Assembly: GCA_019203745.1 (NCBI GenBank)
Contig: CP078104.1
Coordinates: 3,348,001-3,412,000, forward strand
DNA: 64,000 nucleotides
DNA from: Chryseobacterium sp. E1
Lineage (GTDB): Bacteria; Bacteroidota; Bacteroidia; Flavobacteriales; Weeksellaceae
Direction of reading: 5' to 3'
How positions within the stretch are numbered: the stretch's first letter is position 1; the number at the start of each line of letters is the position of its first letter. The notes below the pieces were generated by a model. The model ran no database searches. It had not been told where the DNA came from and saw only the letters and a program-made list of their open reading frames with translations. The translations under genes and the position numbers were made by a program. This document shows positions 1 to 8,880 of this stretch, piece by piece.

Positions 1-38
1 CATCTCTTCTGTATAGAGAGTGTAAGTAATTGCTTCAT
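1..38 (-). CDS. start of an RND efflux pump subunit (partial, runs off the window)
   Basis: On the minus strand an ATG at 38 opens a frame that leaves the window after about 12 codons (it begins M-K-Q-L-L-T-L-S). It lies 25 bases downstream of the stop of an RND adaptor gene, where CzcA/CusA-type inner-membrane pumps normally sit. The identity is inferred from position only; the visible residues are too few to show a family. Confidence 0.4.
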   Translation of the reverse strand, partial: MKQLLTLSIQKR

Positions 39-63
39 AATTTTCTTGGGGTAAAGTGTTATA

Positions 64-1159
64 TTATTTGGCATCCAGCATATAAATTCCGCCTTCGGTC
101 ATAATGGTTTCCCCGGCTTTTAATCCGGAAAGAACCCGTGTTGTTTTCTGATCTGTTTCTCCTGTAGTAACCGGGCGTCTGGCAAATTGATTTTTTCCTG
201 TTTTTACCCATACATATTGTGAACTGTCATTCTGCATCAGAGCTGTGACCGGGATCATAACCGCTTTCTCCGGAAGGGTAGAAAAACTGACGGTGGCATA
301 CATTCCGGGCTTTAATCTTCTGTCGGGATTATCACATTCGATAAGAACTTTTACTTCGGGTATTTTCATCAACAATTTCATTGATGTGATATACTTTTCC
401 GGTAATATTCCGGCCCGGGTATGCACTTACTTTTACAGATACATGATCACCAATATTCACAAAACGGATATCTTTCTCTTTCACATCCCCGGAGATCCAT
501 ACTTTGGATAATTCTGCAATGATGATCACCGGGTCTGCATCACTTTTAAGGTATTGTCCGTTCACAATTTTATTGGAAATGATCTCCCCGCTGATCGGTG
601 CTCTTACAATGAGCGGACTTCCTATACCTCCTCCTTTGCTGTTATATACTTTTAAAGCCGAAGAAGCATTAGACAATGACGTTTTTTTATTTTTAAAATC
701 TGTTTCCGATTCGTCCAGTTCTTTCTGAATCCCTACCCCGTGTTTTACCAGATCCTGCTGGCGTCTGTAGTTTTTTTCTGCAAGCTGCATCTCATTCAGT
801 GCATCCGTATAATCTTTCTGGACCGAAAAGTAATCGGAAGAAAGGATTTCAAAAGAGGGTTGTTAACTGGAACATTCTGCCCAAGCTGTATAAAGGATCT
901 GGTAATTCTTCCTGAAAAAGGGCTGGCAATTTCGGCATAATGATTGGGGATCGCCTGAATGGTACCGGCAGAAACAATACCATCACTGTGTTCCTGCTCA
1001 GCAACCGTTTCAGTTTTGATTTTTTGAGAGCAGGATGGCTTTCCGGTATTATAACCTGTCCGTTTTTGAGAGTGAGTTCCTCTGCATGATCTTTTTTAAA
1101 GAATCATCTTTACAGGCTGTTGTAAAGACAATGATAATGCTTAAGATTATTTTTTTCAT
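64..1159 (-). CDS. efflux RND transporter periplasmic adaptor subunit (CzcB/CusB/HlyD family), frameshifted
   Basis: Membrane-fusion protein that would bridge an inner-membrane RND pump and an outer-membrane channel. Translation from the ATG at 1159 starts with a lipoprotein signal ending in TTAC. It continues through the coiled-coil hairpin (around 660-800), the lipoyl/barrel-sandwich part (PLIVRAPISGEIISNKIVNG, about 560-620) and the beta-barrel and membrane-proximal part (RLKPGMYATVSFSTLPEKAV, about 250-320), and ends at 64. The frame changes near 380-420, 790-860 and 1000-1030. All pieces match one adaptor in order, so I read these as sequencing indels. It begins 4 bases after the mgtC-like gene and is followed by a probable pump gene, so it is an operon. 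Substrate is not determinable here; metal ions are a fair guess for this family in flavobacteria. Confidence 0.8.
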
Positions 1160-1163
1160 GATC

Positions 1164-1643
1164 TTAATAAAATTGAGTACTGTTGCTGATTTTTGTTTTT
1201 GTATTGTTCTTTTTCTTTATGCTGACCAGTTTTTGGTTCCGGGCATTTTTTTGAGTAGATAAAGAAGGTCTGAGAAATATATTGGTGGAAACAATAAATA
1301 AGACGGTAATGAGAGCTTCCATGGGATACCCTAATGCACAAAGCGCCTATGGCAGCAGAGCACCATAAAGTAGCAGCGGTATTCAGTCCACGGACGGTTA
1401 AGCCGTCTTTCATTATCACACCGCCGCCCAGAAATCCGATGCCACTCACAATATAAGAAGTAATTCTTCCGGCAGCATCACCGCCGATTTTAATAGCAAT
1501 CAAAACGAAAGCTGCTGAACCTATACAAACAAGGGTATTGGTACGCAGTCCTGCATTTTTTTGCGCCACTGTCTCTCGAAGCCTATCCCTGCGCCTAAGC
1601 AGAAGGCAGTCAGTAAACGGAGGGTAAATTCAAATGTATTCAT
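1164..1643 (-). CDS. MgtC/SapB family membrane protein (frameshifted)
   Basis: Small multi-helix inner-membrane protein of the MgtC/SapB family. The start at 1643 gives an N-terminal helix leading to a GFERQW motif, then AGLRTNTLVCIGSAAF, GRITSYIVSGIGFLGGGVI and GLNTAATLWCSAAIGALC, the conserved MgtC helices in order. Two frame changes are needed: near 1565, where one base is missing just before GGLRTN-type sequence, and near 1340, after which the last helix reads GYPMEALITVLFIVSTN. Length is about 160 residues. It is the first gene of an operon with the RND adaptor, 4 bases apart. A TACTTTTG box on the minus strand (1761-1768) is a possible -7 element upstream. Family function is linked to Mg2+ limitation and membrane potential; its role beside an efflux pump is unknown. 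Confidence 0.8.
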
Positions 1644-2044
1644 AACTTTTCCTGTTTTTATAAAGCTTTTCAGCCGTACGGGAAAAGTGGTACAACGAAA
1701 GCTTTTAAGATTGATAATTACTGTAAGGATCTGAGTCCATATGCTTTATTTTTTACTGTGCAAAAGTAAAACTGACTGCTTTTTTTTTACCGTTAGAAAA
1801 GCTTTAGAATGTTATTAGAAAATCATTAGAGAAAATTCCCTTGTGTTTTAGATGATTCCGTAGGGGGTAATTATTTATTATATCCTATTAATATGTATAA
1901 ACTGTACCCATGGTAAGAGATAAAATTTCAATACATTTGGAGGTTGGTTTTTGTATGATGAATTTCACAATTTGTCATATAAGTAAGAGCTTGTTGAATC
2001 CCGGAGATTTCCCTCCCAAACCCTTTTGAATTATAAATTTATAA
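1644..2044. other. divergent intergenic region of about 400 bases
   Basis: Between the minus-strand mgtC-like operon and the plus-strand EamA gene. I see no credible gene. It holds one possible -7 box on the minus strand (TACTTTTG, plus-strand 1761-1768) that would give a leader of about 110 bases for mgtC, several A/T runs, and no convincing hairpin. Confidence 0.4.
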
Positions 2045-2894
2045 ATGAAAAAATCAAATATCAATATAGCGATACCTGCAACGCTACTGGCTATTATCTG
2101 TGTACAGGGTGGAGCATCGATCGCCAAACAGCTTTTTCCGGCTATCGGAGCCATTGGTACGGTGACCTTAAGAATTGTACTTTCTGCAGTTTTACTTACG
2201 ATCATTAACCGTCCGAAATTTTTAACCTTCACGAAACAGAAATGGAAGTATTGCGCCATGTACGGTATTGGTCTGGCAGCAATGAATCTTATTTTTTATA
2301 TGGCGATTCAGCGTATTCCTTTGGGATTGGCGGTTACCGTAGAGTTTGCAGGCCTTTATTCTTAGCGCTGGCTTTATCCCGTAAATTATTGGATGTAGTA
2401 TGGGCACTGTTGGCCTGTGTCGGGATTTTGCTTATTGTGCCCTGGAAAAGTGATCATATAGACCTGGTGGGATTAGGGCTGGCATTTCTGGCAGGTATGT
2501 TCTGGGCTGTTTATATTGTCATGGGTGGTAAAGTTTCCAAAATAATGGATGGGAAAGATGCCGTTACTACAGGAATGCTGTTCGCAAGTTTGGTCATTAT
2601 TCCCTTCACCATATGGGATGGAGCGGTATTTAATCTTACTCCTTCCATTTTCGTGAAAGGTTTGGGGTAGCCATCCTATCAAGTGCTTTGCCGTTTTCTT
2701 TAGAAATCATGGCACTGAAAAGACTTCCTGCAAAGACTTTCAGTATCCTGATGAGCCTTGAACCTGCGTTTGCGGCCCTTTCCGGGTTGGTATTTCTTGC
2801 TGAAGAACTTACTTTCTTGCAGTGGATTTCGATTGCGTGTGTTATAGCAGCCAGTATTGGAACAACTGTTTTCAGCAAAGTCTCAGGAGATTAA
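2045..2894 (+). CDS. EamA/RhtA-type inner-membrane exporter (DMT superfamily), frameshifted
   Basis: Ten-helix drug/metabolite transporter, closest in look to RhtA, the threonine/homoserine exporter. The start at 2045 (MKKSNINIAIPATLLAI) is followed by two EamA repeats. Landmarks are the first-repeat helices up to LAVTVEFAGPLFLALALSR, then GLAFLAGMFWAVYIVMGGKV, and in the second repeat LPFSLEIMALKRLPAKTFS and EPAFAALSGLVFLAEELT. The frame breaks at about 2350 (GGG read as GG before CCTTT) and about 2667 (five G read as four); both are single G losses. Repaired length is about 283 residues, normal for the family. It converges on the histidine kinase gene. Exact substrate unproven. Confidence 0.85.
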
Positions 2895-2940
2895 AAAATT
2901 AGTTGTAATGCTGTGATAACTTGAATTGGGGTTATAGTAA

Positions 2941-3080
2941 TTGGTTGGAAGCTGGAGGAAAGAAGCTGGAGGCTACTTTTAGTGTTATGATCATTATAAA
3001 ACAATCATTAGATACTGAGTCTTATAATTATTTATTGGTTTCATAACTTCCTGCTCCCGGCTTCAAGCCCTCCTAAACAT
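2941..3080. repeat. imperfect inverted-repeat intergenic element
   Basis: Two copies of GAAGCTGGAGG lie close together at 2948-2972. Roughly the reverse complement (CTTCCTGCTCCCGGCTTC) lies at about 3048-3065, followed by CCCTCC. The arms flank about 75 AT-rich bases between the convergent EamA and kinase genes. From memory, similar GAAGCTGGA-type palindromes recur between genes in Chryseobacterium; the copy number in this genome cannot be seen here. Confidence 0.4.
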
Positions 3081-3182
3081 GACTTTTGATTCTAAATAGA
3101 TTTTAAATTATTGTAAATCAATTGTTTGTTGCCGGATTTACGTTAATATTCCTTAAGGGTTTAAAAATATAGTTCAAAAAGT

Positions 3183-4545
3183 TCAAGCCTTTTCAGGATC
3201 AAATATCACGGTAAAAACAGTTTCATTATTTTCTGATCTTACTTTGATGGCTGCCTGATGAAGGTGAATAATTTTTTCTGTAAGGAAAAGCCCTATTCCG
3301 TATCCTTTTTCTTTTTAGAGGTTTCACTCCTGTAAAACGGTTCAAAAATATGCTGTAAGTCTTCATGTGATATCATAATACCTGTATTGGTAAAGCGGAT
3401 ATGAAGTTTTCCCATAACTGCTTCAACATTGATGGAGCATATATGTTCCGGTGCATATTTACAGGCATTATCAATAAGATTATTGAAAGCTACCTTCAGC
3501 AGATATTCATTTCCCTGAATAACCAGCTGATGTTCATCAACAGAATTTTCAATATTCAGACTTACTTTATACCCGGGATTTTCTTTTATAATCTTAGCAT
3601 AAGATTCCAGGAGAACTTCATCAAGTCTGACTTGATGAAAACTGATTTCATTGGGATCATAGCTTGCCTTGGCGAGGTCCATCAGGCTGTTGGAAAGTTT
3701 TGCCATATTACGGGCATCCTCCAGTGCATAGCTGATGGTCTGCTGATATTGATCTTTGGTCAGCTCCTTTTCTGAAGCCAGTTCAAGTTCTGTAATAATT
3801 GCTGATAGCGGTGTACGAAGCTCATGGGAAATATTGGATACAAAATGTTTTTGGGAATCAAAAGAATTTTCCAGTCTTTCAAGCATGCCGTTGAAACTTT
3901 GGGCAAGTTCATTAAGTTCGTCCTTCTCTTTGGTTGTTTTTAACCGGAGCTGTAATTTTCCTGCCGTAATTTTCCTGATCTGATTCACCATTTCACTCAG
4001 GGGCTTAATGCTTTTTAGAAAGAAAAATTCCCACAAGATAGGTCAGGATCAGAATACTGATGAAAGCAATGATGCTGATGGTCAGCAGATGGCTGATCGA
4101 GCGGTATCCGTATTGGTCATAGCCTGCGGCTGTTACGATATATTCTTTTCCGTTGTGTGGGTAAACCATTCCGATGGCCTGAAGGTCATCGAGGAAAAAA
4201 CTGATCTCTTTCTTTTTCAAAATAGCAGAAAGCATTTTCCGGTCTTCTTTTACATAATCCACCTTTGAATCGTCGTGATAGATGAGACTGAATTCCGGAT
4301 CATAAATAGCAACCTGAACTTCATTGAGGGTTTTTGTATTGTTTTTGTACAGGCGGTGCATTTCTTTTCACTCAGCGTACTCTGGAAAAAAGATTGGCCT
4401 TGGCTACCGCTTCATTACTTAGCTGGGCATAAAATGAAGTTTCCCGTGCTTCGGCGGAAGAATAATAGACGGCAATACCGTAGAATACCATCAGCATTGC
4501 TGTGACAAAAGTAAAGAGTAAAGTAAGCCTTGTTCTGACTTTCAT
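3183..4545 (-). CDS. sensor histidine kinase (HAMP-HisKA-HATPase), frameshifted
   Basis: Membrane sensor kinase of an OmpR-type two-component system. From the start at 4545 there is a transmembrane helix, an extracytoplasmic part, a second helix (about 4010-4080), a HAMP region, the phospho-acceptor H-box VSNISHELRTPLSAI (about 3815-3860), the N-box NNLIDNACKYAP (about 3440-3475) and the ATP-lid region FEPFYRSETS. Frames change near 4365 (GG to G inside SEKEMHR), near 4015 (A-run by the second helix) and near 3305 (GG to G before GYGIGLFL). The repaired C-terminus ends FDPEKA at 3183. Length is about 453 residues. It starts 9 bases after the response regulator stop, forming one operon. The signal is unknown. 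Confidence 0.85.
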
Positions 4546-4554
4546 ATTAAAATA

Positions 4555-5259
4555 CTATTGCTGGTGTTCTTCGTAACCTTTTTTTTTTAAAATAAAGCCC
4601 ATTCCTGCTTTGGTATGGATGAGTTTATTCTCAAAATCCTTATCTATTTTCTTTCGGAGATAATTGATATATACATCTATAAAGTTGGTTCCGGTATCAA
4701 AATGAGTATCCCATACCTTTTCTGCAATTTCACTCCGGGAAAGCACTCTTTCGGAATTTTCGAGCATGAATTTCAATAGATTAAACTCTTTGGGAGTGAG
4801 TTTAACGGGTACCTGGTCACGGCTGGCGGTTTTCTGTTCCAGGTTCATTTCAATCCCCTCATATCTGAGTACAGAGATTTTTTGCTGTTGCTGGTGTGAA
4901 AAACGTTTCAGAAGTACCCTGATCCTGGCGGCCAGTTCACGCATTTCAAAAGGCTTGGTCATATAATCATCGGCTCCGGCATCAAATCCTTCCAGTTTAT
5001 CATCAGTGGTTCCAAGAGCGGTAAGCATTACCACCGGAAGATTGGGCTTTAAAACTTTTAATTCATTACAGAATTCAAGACCATTTTTTCCGGGAAGTAC
5101 AATGTCTGTCACTACTAAATCAAAATTCTTTTGCAGAACCAGTTTGAGGCCCGTCATTCCATCGTAGGCAGCCGTAACTTCAAATTCAGATTCCTGAAGC
5201 CCTTTTGTGATCAGTTGGGAAAGCCTGTTGTCGTCTTCCACGAGTAAAATGTGTGGCAT
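4555..5259 (-). CDS. OmpR/PhoB-family response regulator
   Basis: DNA-binding partner of the kinase just downstream. I choose the ATG at 5259 (MPHILLVEDDNRLSQ), the normal start of a receiver domain, not the longer upstream frame. The receiver shows the acidic pair EDD, the phosphorylated Asp in LVVTDIVLPGKNG, the T in VVMLTALG and the K in DYMTKPFEMREL. The C-terminal winged helix shows KLTPKEFNLLKFMLEN and the recognition part FIDVYINYLRKKID. About 234 residues, intact with no frame break. Target genes are unknown; the divergent YiiX-like gene is a candidate. Confidence 0.9.
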   Translation of the reverse strand: MPHILLVEDDNRLSQLITKGLQESEFEVTAAYDGMTGLKLVLQKNFDLVVTDIVLPGKNGLEFCNELKVLKPNLPVVMLTALGTTDDKLEGFDAGADDYMTKPFEMRELAARIRVLLKRFSHQQQQKISVLRYEGIEMNLEQKTASRDQVPVKLTPKEFNLLKFMLENSERVLSRSEIAEKVWDTHFDTGTNFIDVYINYLRKKIDKDFENKLIHTKAGMGFILKKKGYEEHQQ

Positions 5260-5309
5260 AAGAATGTTGGAATGTTTGGTTGATATGAAGAATAGCTCAA
5301 TACTCATCA

Positions 5310-5340
5310 CAAATGTAATGAATTCTATTTTGTAATTTTG
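5310..5340. promoter_or_regulatory. back-to-back -7 boxes between the response regulator and the YiiX-like gene
   Basis: TAATTTTG on the plus strand (5333-5340) sits 20 bases before the ATG at 5361. On the minus strand TACATTTG (plus-strand 5310-5317) sits about 50 bases before the regulator start. Both fit the Bacteroidota -7 consensus TAnnTTTG. Clear -33 elements are not visible for either. Confidence 0.4.
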
Positions 5341-5360
5341 ATGCAGAACAAAACAATCAG

Positions 5361-6027
5361 ATGGCAGAATCTAAAATATCTTTTATAAAAAAATTAAAAA
5401 AACGGCAACAGCCGGAATTCTATTTCTTCTCATGACCCTGCTGGTACATTGTGCTTCTTCCAGGACGGCATCACTTGAAAATGGAGATCTGCTTTTTGTG
5501 ACTGCAAAGGAAACAGGATTGTCCGGAGCCATTAATAATGTAACTCAGAAACAGGAAACAGCTTCTTTTGATCATATCGGAATTTTGGAAAAAGAAGGAA
5601 ATAAGATGTTTGTCTTGCATGCGGCTCCCAAAGGAGGTTCTCAGAAACAGGTCTTAAAAGATTTTATCAAAGATCAGAAGGCTGACGGACAAAATGTTGT
5701 GGTCTACCGTTTAAAGCCGGAATATCAAGGAGCTATTCCGAAAGCGCTTGAAAAGGCAAATTCAATGTTGGGCAAACCTTATAATTTCAATTATATTCTG
5801 GATGAAAATTCATATTACTGTTCAGACTTCATCGAGAGGGCTTTCAGGGATGAATCTGTTTTTAAGCTGGAACCCATGACCTTCATTGATCCGAAGACCG
5901 GAAAACCAATGCTTTCTGGGAAGAATTTTATAAAAAGAAAAATTTAAAAGTGCCTGAAGGAGAACTGGGATGTAATCCTAATGGACTGGCGGGATCTGAT
6001 AAATTGGAAAGAGTAAAGGAATTGTAA
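5361..6027 (+). CDS. YiiX/YebB-like cysteine hydrolase lipoprotein (NlpC/P60 superfamily), frameshifted
   Basis: Predicted permuted papain-fold amidase anchored in the envelope. The ATG at 5361 gives MAESKISFIKKLKK, a hydrophobic stretch and a lipobox LVHC. The mature part shows NGDLLFVTAKETG, the His motif FDHIGILE and the Cys motif YYCSDFIERAF, the catalytic pair of this superfamily. Two single-base losses break it, near 5400 (A-run) and near 5912. After the second, the frame continues AFWEEFYKKK and ends at 6027 with KLERVKEL. About 222 residues. Substrates of this family (lipids, peptides or amide bonds) are poorly known. Confidence 0.75.
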
Positions 6028-6036
6028 AAATAGAAG

Positions 6037-6062
6037 AGAAGCTGATAAAGCTTCTTTTTTTT
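6037..6062 (+). terminator. rho-independent terminator after the YiiX-like gene
   Basis: Stem AGAAGCT / AGCTTCT with loop GATAA, followed by an unbroken T run. Confidence 0.8.
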
Positions 6063-6077
6063 GTTAAATTTTTAAAA

Positions 6078-6123
6078 ATATTAGTCTACTAATTTGGTGG
6101 ACTAATATTTTTTTATATTTTTG
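6078..6123 (+). promoter_or_regulatory. promoter with a 12-bp-arm palindromic operator over the -33 element
   Basis: TTTG (6093-6096), 19 bases, then TATTTTTG (6116-6123) is a full Bacteroidota promoter. A dyad with arms ATATTAGTCTAC (6078-6089) and GTGGACTAATAT (6097-6108), one T.G mismatch and a 7-base spacer covers the -33 box. This layout suggests a repressor operator for the NIL-domain gene downstream. The regulator is not in the window. Confidence 0.6.
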
Positions 6124-6184
6124 TCACAGATTTAATGCAGAGAGCAATACGATCTGAAAATGTTTAACTCAAAAATGTTTAGCA

Positions 6185-6495
6185 ATGATTACACTTAATC
6201 CCGGCCTGCAGGTTTTGCAAAATAAATTGAACCTGCCTAAAAAGAATTGATCCTGGAAATAGAATTGAATGGCAAAATGAAATTTGAACATTTGATGAAT
6301 ACGATCTACAATCAATTAGGTATCTGTCACAGAGTGTTGTCTGCTAATATAGAATACGTAAACGGCTACAGCTTTGGAACCGTACAATTATACATTAATG
6401 TCAATTCAGAAGATTATCAGCAGCTTGAGTTCTATCTGAATAAAAATAAACTTATCAGTACTTCGGTAGAATATACCTGCAGAAAGTATTTTTAG
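6185..6495 (+). CDS. stand-alone NIL-domain protein (MetN C-terminal-like), frameshifted
   Basis: About 103 residues. From the ATG at 6185 (MITLNPGLQVLQ) one base is missing in the A run near 6240, after which the frame reads ELILEIELNGKMKFEHL and VLSANIEYVNGYSFGTVQLY, ending at 6495. The beta-alpha-beta pattern and IEY-G-FG-V-L motif resemble the NIL domain found at the C-terminus of the methionine ABC transporter ATPase MetN, where it binds methionine. No ATPase domain is present upstream; a terminator and a dedicated promoter are there instead. It could be a small methionine-binding or regulatory protein, or a remnant of a metN duplicate. A short frame at 6159 (MFNSKMFSNDYT) overlaps its start and may be a leader peptide. 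Confidence 0.6.
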
Positions 6496-6521
6496 GTGAG
6501 ATTCATATAGTTTTAATTACT

Positions 6522-6552
6522 AAAGTGTCCGGTTTTTGCCGGGCACTTTTTA
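6522..6552 (+). terminator. terminator after the NIL-domain gene
   Basis: Stem AAGTGTCCGG / CCGGGCACTT (one T.G pair) with a 6-base loop, then a T run. Confidence 0.8.
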
Positions 6553-6625
6553 TTTAGAATAAAGAGTAAATATCCAATGGAAGATTTTCAATTCTGACTG
6601 CAATTACACATGAAGCTGCGAAAAT

Positions 6626-6672
6626 TCCCCTCCTCTGGAGGGGTGTCAAATCGTAGATTTGACGGGGTGATT
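6626..6672. repeat. REP-like double hairpin
   Basis: Two small hairpins in tandem: CCCCTCC TCT GGAGGGG and GTCAAATC GTA GATTTGAC, followed by GGGGTG. The CCCCTCC...GGAGGGGTG...GACGGGGTG form resembles an intergenic element I know from Chryseobacterium genomes. Only one copy is seen in this window. Confidence 0.5.
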
Positions 6673-6704
6673 AAAAAAAGCGCTCAGATTTCTCTGAACG
6701 CTCT
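6673..6704 (-). terminator. terminator of the murA operon (minus strand)
   Basis: On the minus strand AGCGTTCAGA / TCTGAGCGCT with loop GAAA is followed by seven T. Confidence 0.75.
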
Positions 6705-6722
6705 ATAGTAATAAAATAATTA

Positions 6723-8027
6723 TTAGATTCTTTCAATATCAGCACCAATGGCTCTTAGCCTTCCGTCAATATTTTCATATCCTCTGTCGATCTGCTCGAT
6801 ATTGTGGATAATTGATTTTCCTTCTGCAGAAAGAGCTGCAATAAGAAGGGCATTTCCGGCTCTGATATCCGGCGAAACCATTGTTGTTCCTCTTAACGGA
6901 GCTTCCTGGTTCAGCCCGATTACCGTTGCTCTGTGAGGATCACATAAAATGATCTGTGCTCCCATATCGATCAGCTTATCCACGAAGAACAATCTGGACT
7001 CAAACATTTTCTGATGTACAAGAATACTTCCTTTTGCCTGGGTAGCTACAACCAGAATAATAGATAATAAATCCGGAGTGAAACCAGGCCATGGAGCATC
7101 CGAAATGGTAAGGATAGAACCGTCTATGAATTTCTGGATTTTATAATGTTCCTGAGCCGGAATATAAATATCGTCACCACTTTGCTCCAACTGGATCCCT
7201 AATTTTCTGAAAGTATTCGGGATAACCCTAATTGGTTCCAGTTTACATTTTTGATGGTAATTTCAGATTTTGTCATAGCGGCAAGACCGATCCATGATCC
7301 GATTTCTACCATATCCGGAAGCATCGTATGCTCAGTACCTCTAAGATATTCAACCCCTTCAATGGTAAGAAGATTGGATCCGATTCCTGAGATATTAGCA
7401 CCCATTCTGTTCAGCATTTTGCATAACTGCTGAAGGTATGGTTCACACGCAGCGTTGTAAATTCTTGTTTTTCCCTTTGCGAGAGCGGCAGCCATTACAA
7501 TATTAGCTGTTCCGGTTACAGAAGCTTCTTCCAGAAGAATAAACTTTCCTCTCAGTTCCGTAGCCTTTAAAGAATAAAAATATTCCTCTTCATCATAATT
7601 GAATTCCGCACCAAGCTCTACCAATCCCTGGAAGTGGGTGTCTAATCTTCTTCTTCCAATCTTGTCACCTCCCGGAGTCGGCATATAAGCTTCTCCGTAA
7701 CGGGCCAGCATAGGACCCATCAGCATAATGGAGCCACGAAGCTTTGCTCCGTCTTTTTAAATTCGCTGGATTTTATATAATCAAAGTTAACCTGATCCGC
7801 TTTGAAGGTATAATCTCCTGTCCGTTTTTAGTGACTTTTACACCAAAATCTCCAAGGATTTCAATCAGTCTGTTTACATCGTGAATATCAGGTATATTTT
7901 TAATCCTTACTTCTTCATCGGTCAACAGAACAGCACATAAAATCTGTAGAGCCTCATTTTTGGCTCCTTGTGGAGTTATTTCACCCTGCAGTCTTTTTCC
8001 TCCTCTTATTTGAAATGTTCCACTCAT
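6723..8027 (-). CDS. murA: UDP-N-acetylglucosamine 1-carboxyvinyltransferase MurA, frameshifted
   Basis: Cytoplasmic enzyme that transfers enolpyruvate from PEP to UDP-GlcNAc, the first committed step of peptidoglycan synthesis. The start at 8027 (MSGTFQIRGGKRLQGEI) leads to QGAKNEALQILCAVLL, GSIMLMGPMLARYGEA, PTPGGDKIGRRRLDTH, EEASVTGTANIVMAA, YLRGTEHTMLPDMVEIGS, PWPGFTPDLLSI and the C-terminal RGYENIDGRLRAIGADIERI. Three single-base losses split it: near 7812 (GG to G), near 7757 (AAAAAGG shortened) and near 7207 (GGGG to GGG). The gene is essential, so these are sequence errors, not a pseudogene. Repaired length is about 436 residues. Its ATG overlaps the stop of the DUF4290 gene (TAATG), so the two are translationally coupled. 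Confidence 0.95.
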
Positions 8028-8693
8028 TATTTCCTGTTTTTATGATTGTTATTATGCCTTCTCTTGTTAGGCTGGTTATTATTCTTATTATTGTTGTTAT
8101 TCCTGTTGTTGCTGTTGTTGTTATTTCGGTTGTTGTTATTACTTGTGTAATAGATTTTACTTTTTCAAGAGAATCAATTCCGGTAAGATCCAACCTGTTT
8201 TCAGACAGTTCCTTCAGGTGGCGGAAGATCACATCATCCGTCACATGTTCCTTATTATAGACATTATAAGATTTCTTCATATTGTTGGCAATAACCTCAA
8301 TAAGGGCTTCTTTTTCATCACCCGTTTCAAGTTCAATTGCTTTTTCTATCAATTGAAGAATACTTTTCCGTAAAACTTAAAGTCACCCTGAAGTTTCGGA
8401 TATTCCATTCTTTTAGGTTTTTCTGCCAATTGTTCCATCGTAGGAAAAGGATAAGGAGAATCTACATCCAAATCATAATTAGCCAGAATATAAAGATGGT
8501 CCCAAAGTTTATGTTTATAATTTTCTTCGTCACGAAGTTGCGGGTTTCTCTGACCCATAAAATCGATGATTGCCATAGCCATTTCGTTCCTTTCCTCTTT
8601 GGTAGGAAGTTCTTTGCAGCGCTCAACCAACTGTTGTATAATTCTGCCGTATTCCGGCATATGAAGCTGAGTTTTTTGGGTATTGTATTCCAT
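8027..8693 (-). CDS. DUF4290 domain protein with Asn-rich tail, frameshifted
   Basis: Bacteroidota-specific protein of unknown function, commonly next to murA. I start it at 8693 (MEYNTQKTQLHMPEYGR), the usual family start. The conserved core shows ERNEMAMAIIDFMGQRNPQLRD, YKHKLWDHLYILANYDLDVDSPYP and IEVIANNMKKSYNVYNKEHVTDD. Single A losses change the frame near 8370 and near 8157. In the repaired frame the C-terminus becomes YYTSNNNNR followed by runs of Asn with Lys and Arg (HNNNHKNRK), ending TAA inside the murA start. About 223 residues. The Asn/Arg/Lys tail looks disordered and could bind RNA or acidic partners, which is inference. Confidence 0.85.
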
Positions 8694-8815
8694 AGTATGC
8701 AAATATATGGATTAATAGAAAAATTGTTTCGGGAATCTTAAAAATTTATGATTTTTTAATGAAAATTTTAAATGACTTTACAGTTGAATCATTATTTAAA
8801 ATTAAAATATTTCCC

Positions 8816-8845
8816 TTTGATTTGAATTTGTTTTCAATAAAATTG
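8816..8845 (+). promoter_or_regulatory. probable promoter of the alpha-amylase gene
   Basis: TTTG (8816-8819), 18 bases, then TAAAATTG (8838-8845), one base off the -7 consensus, 35 bases before the ATG. Confidence 0.45.
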
Positions 8846-8880
8846 TAACTTGGTTAATGAATTGATAATTAATTATTACG

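Noticed and set aside
6185..6495. Full metN gene with a lost 5' part inside the window
   Set aside because: Upstream DNA holds a terminator and a promoter, with no ATPase motifs in any frame.
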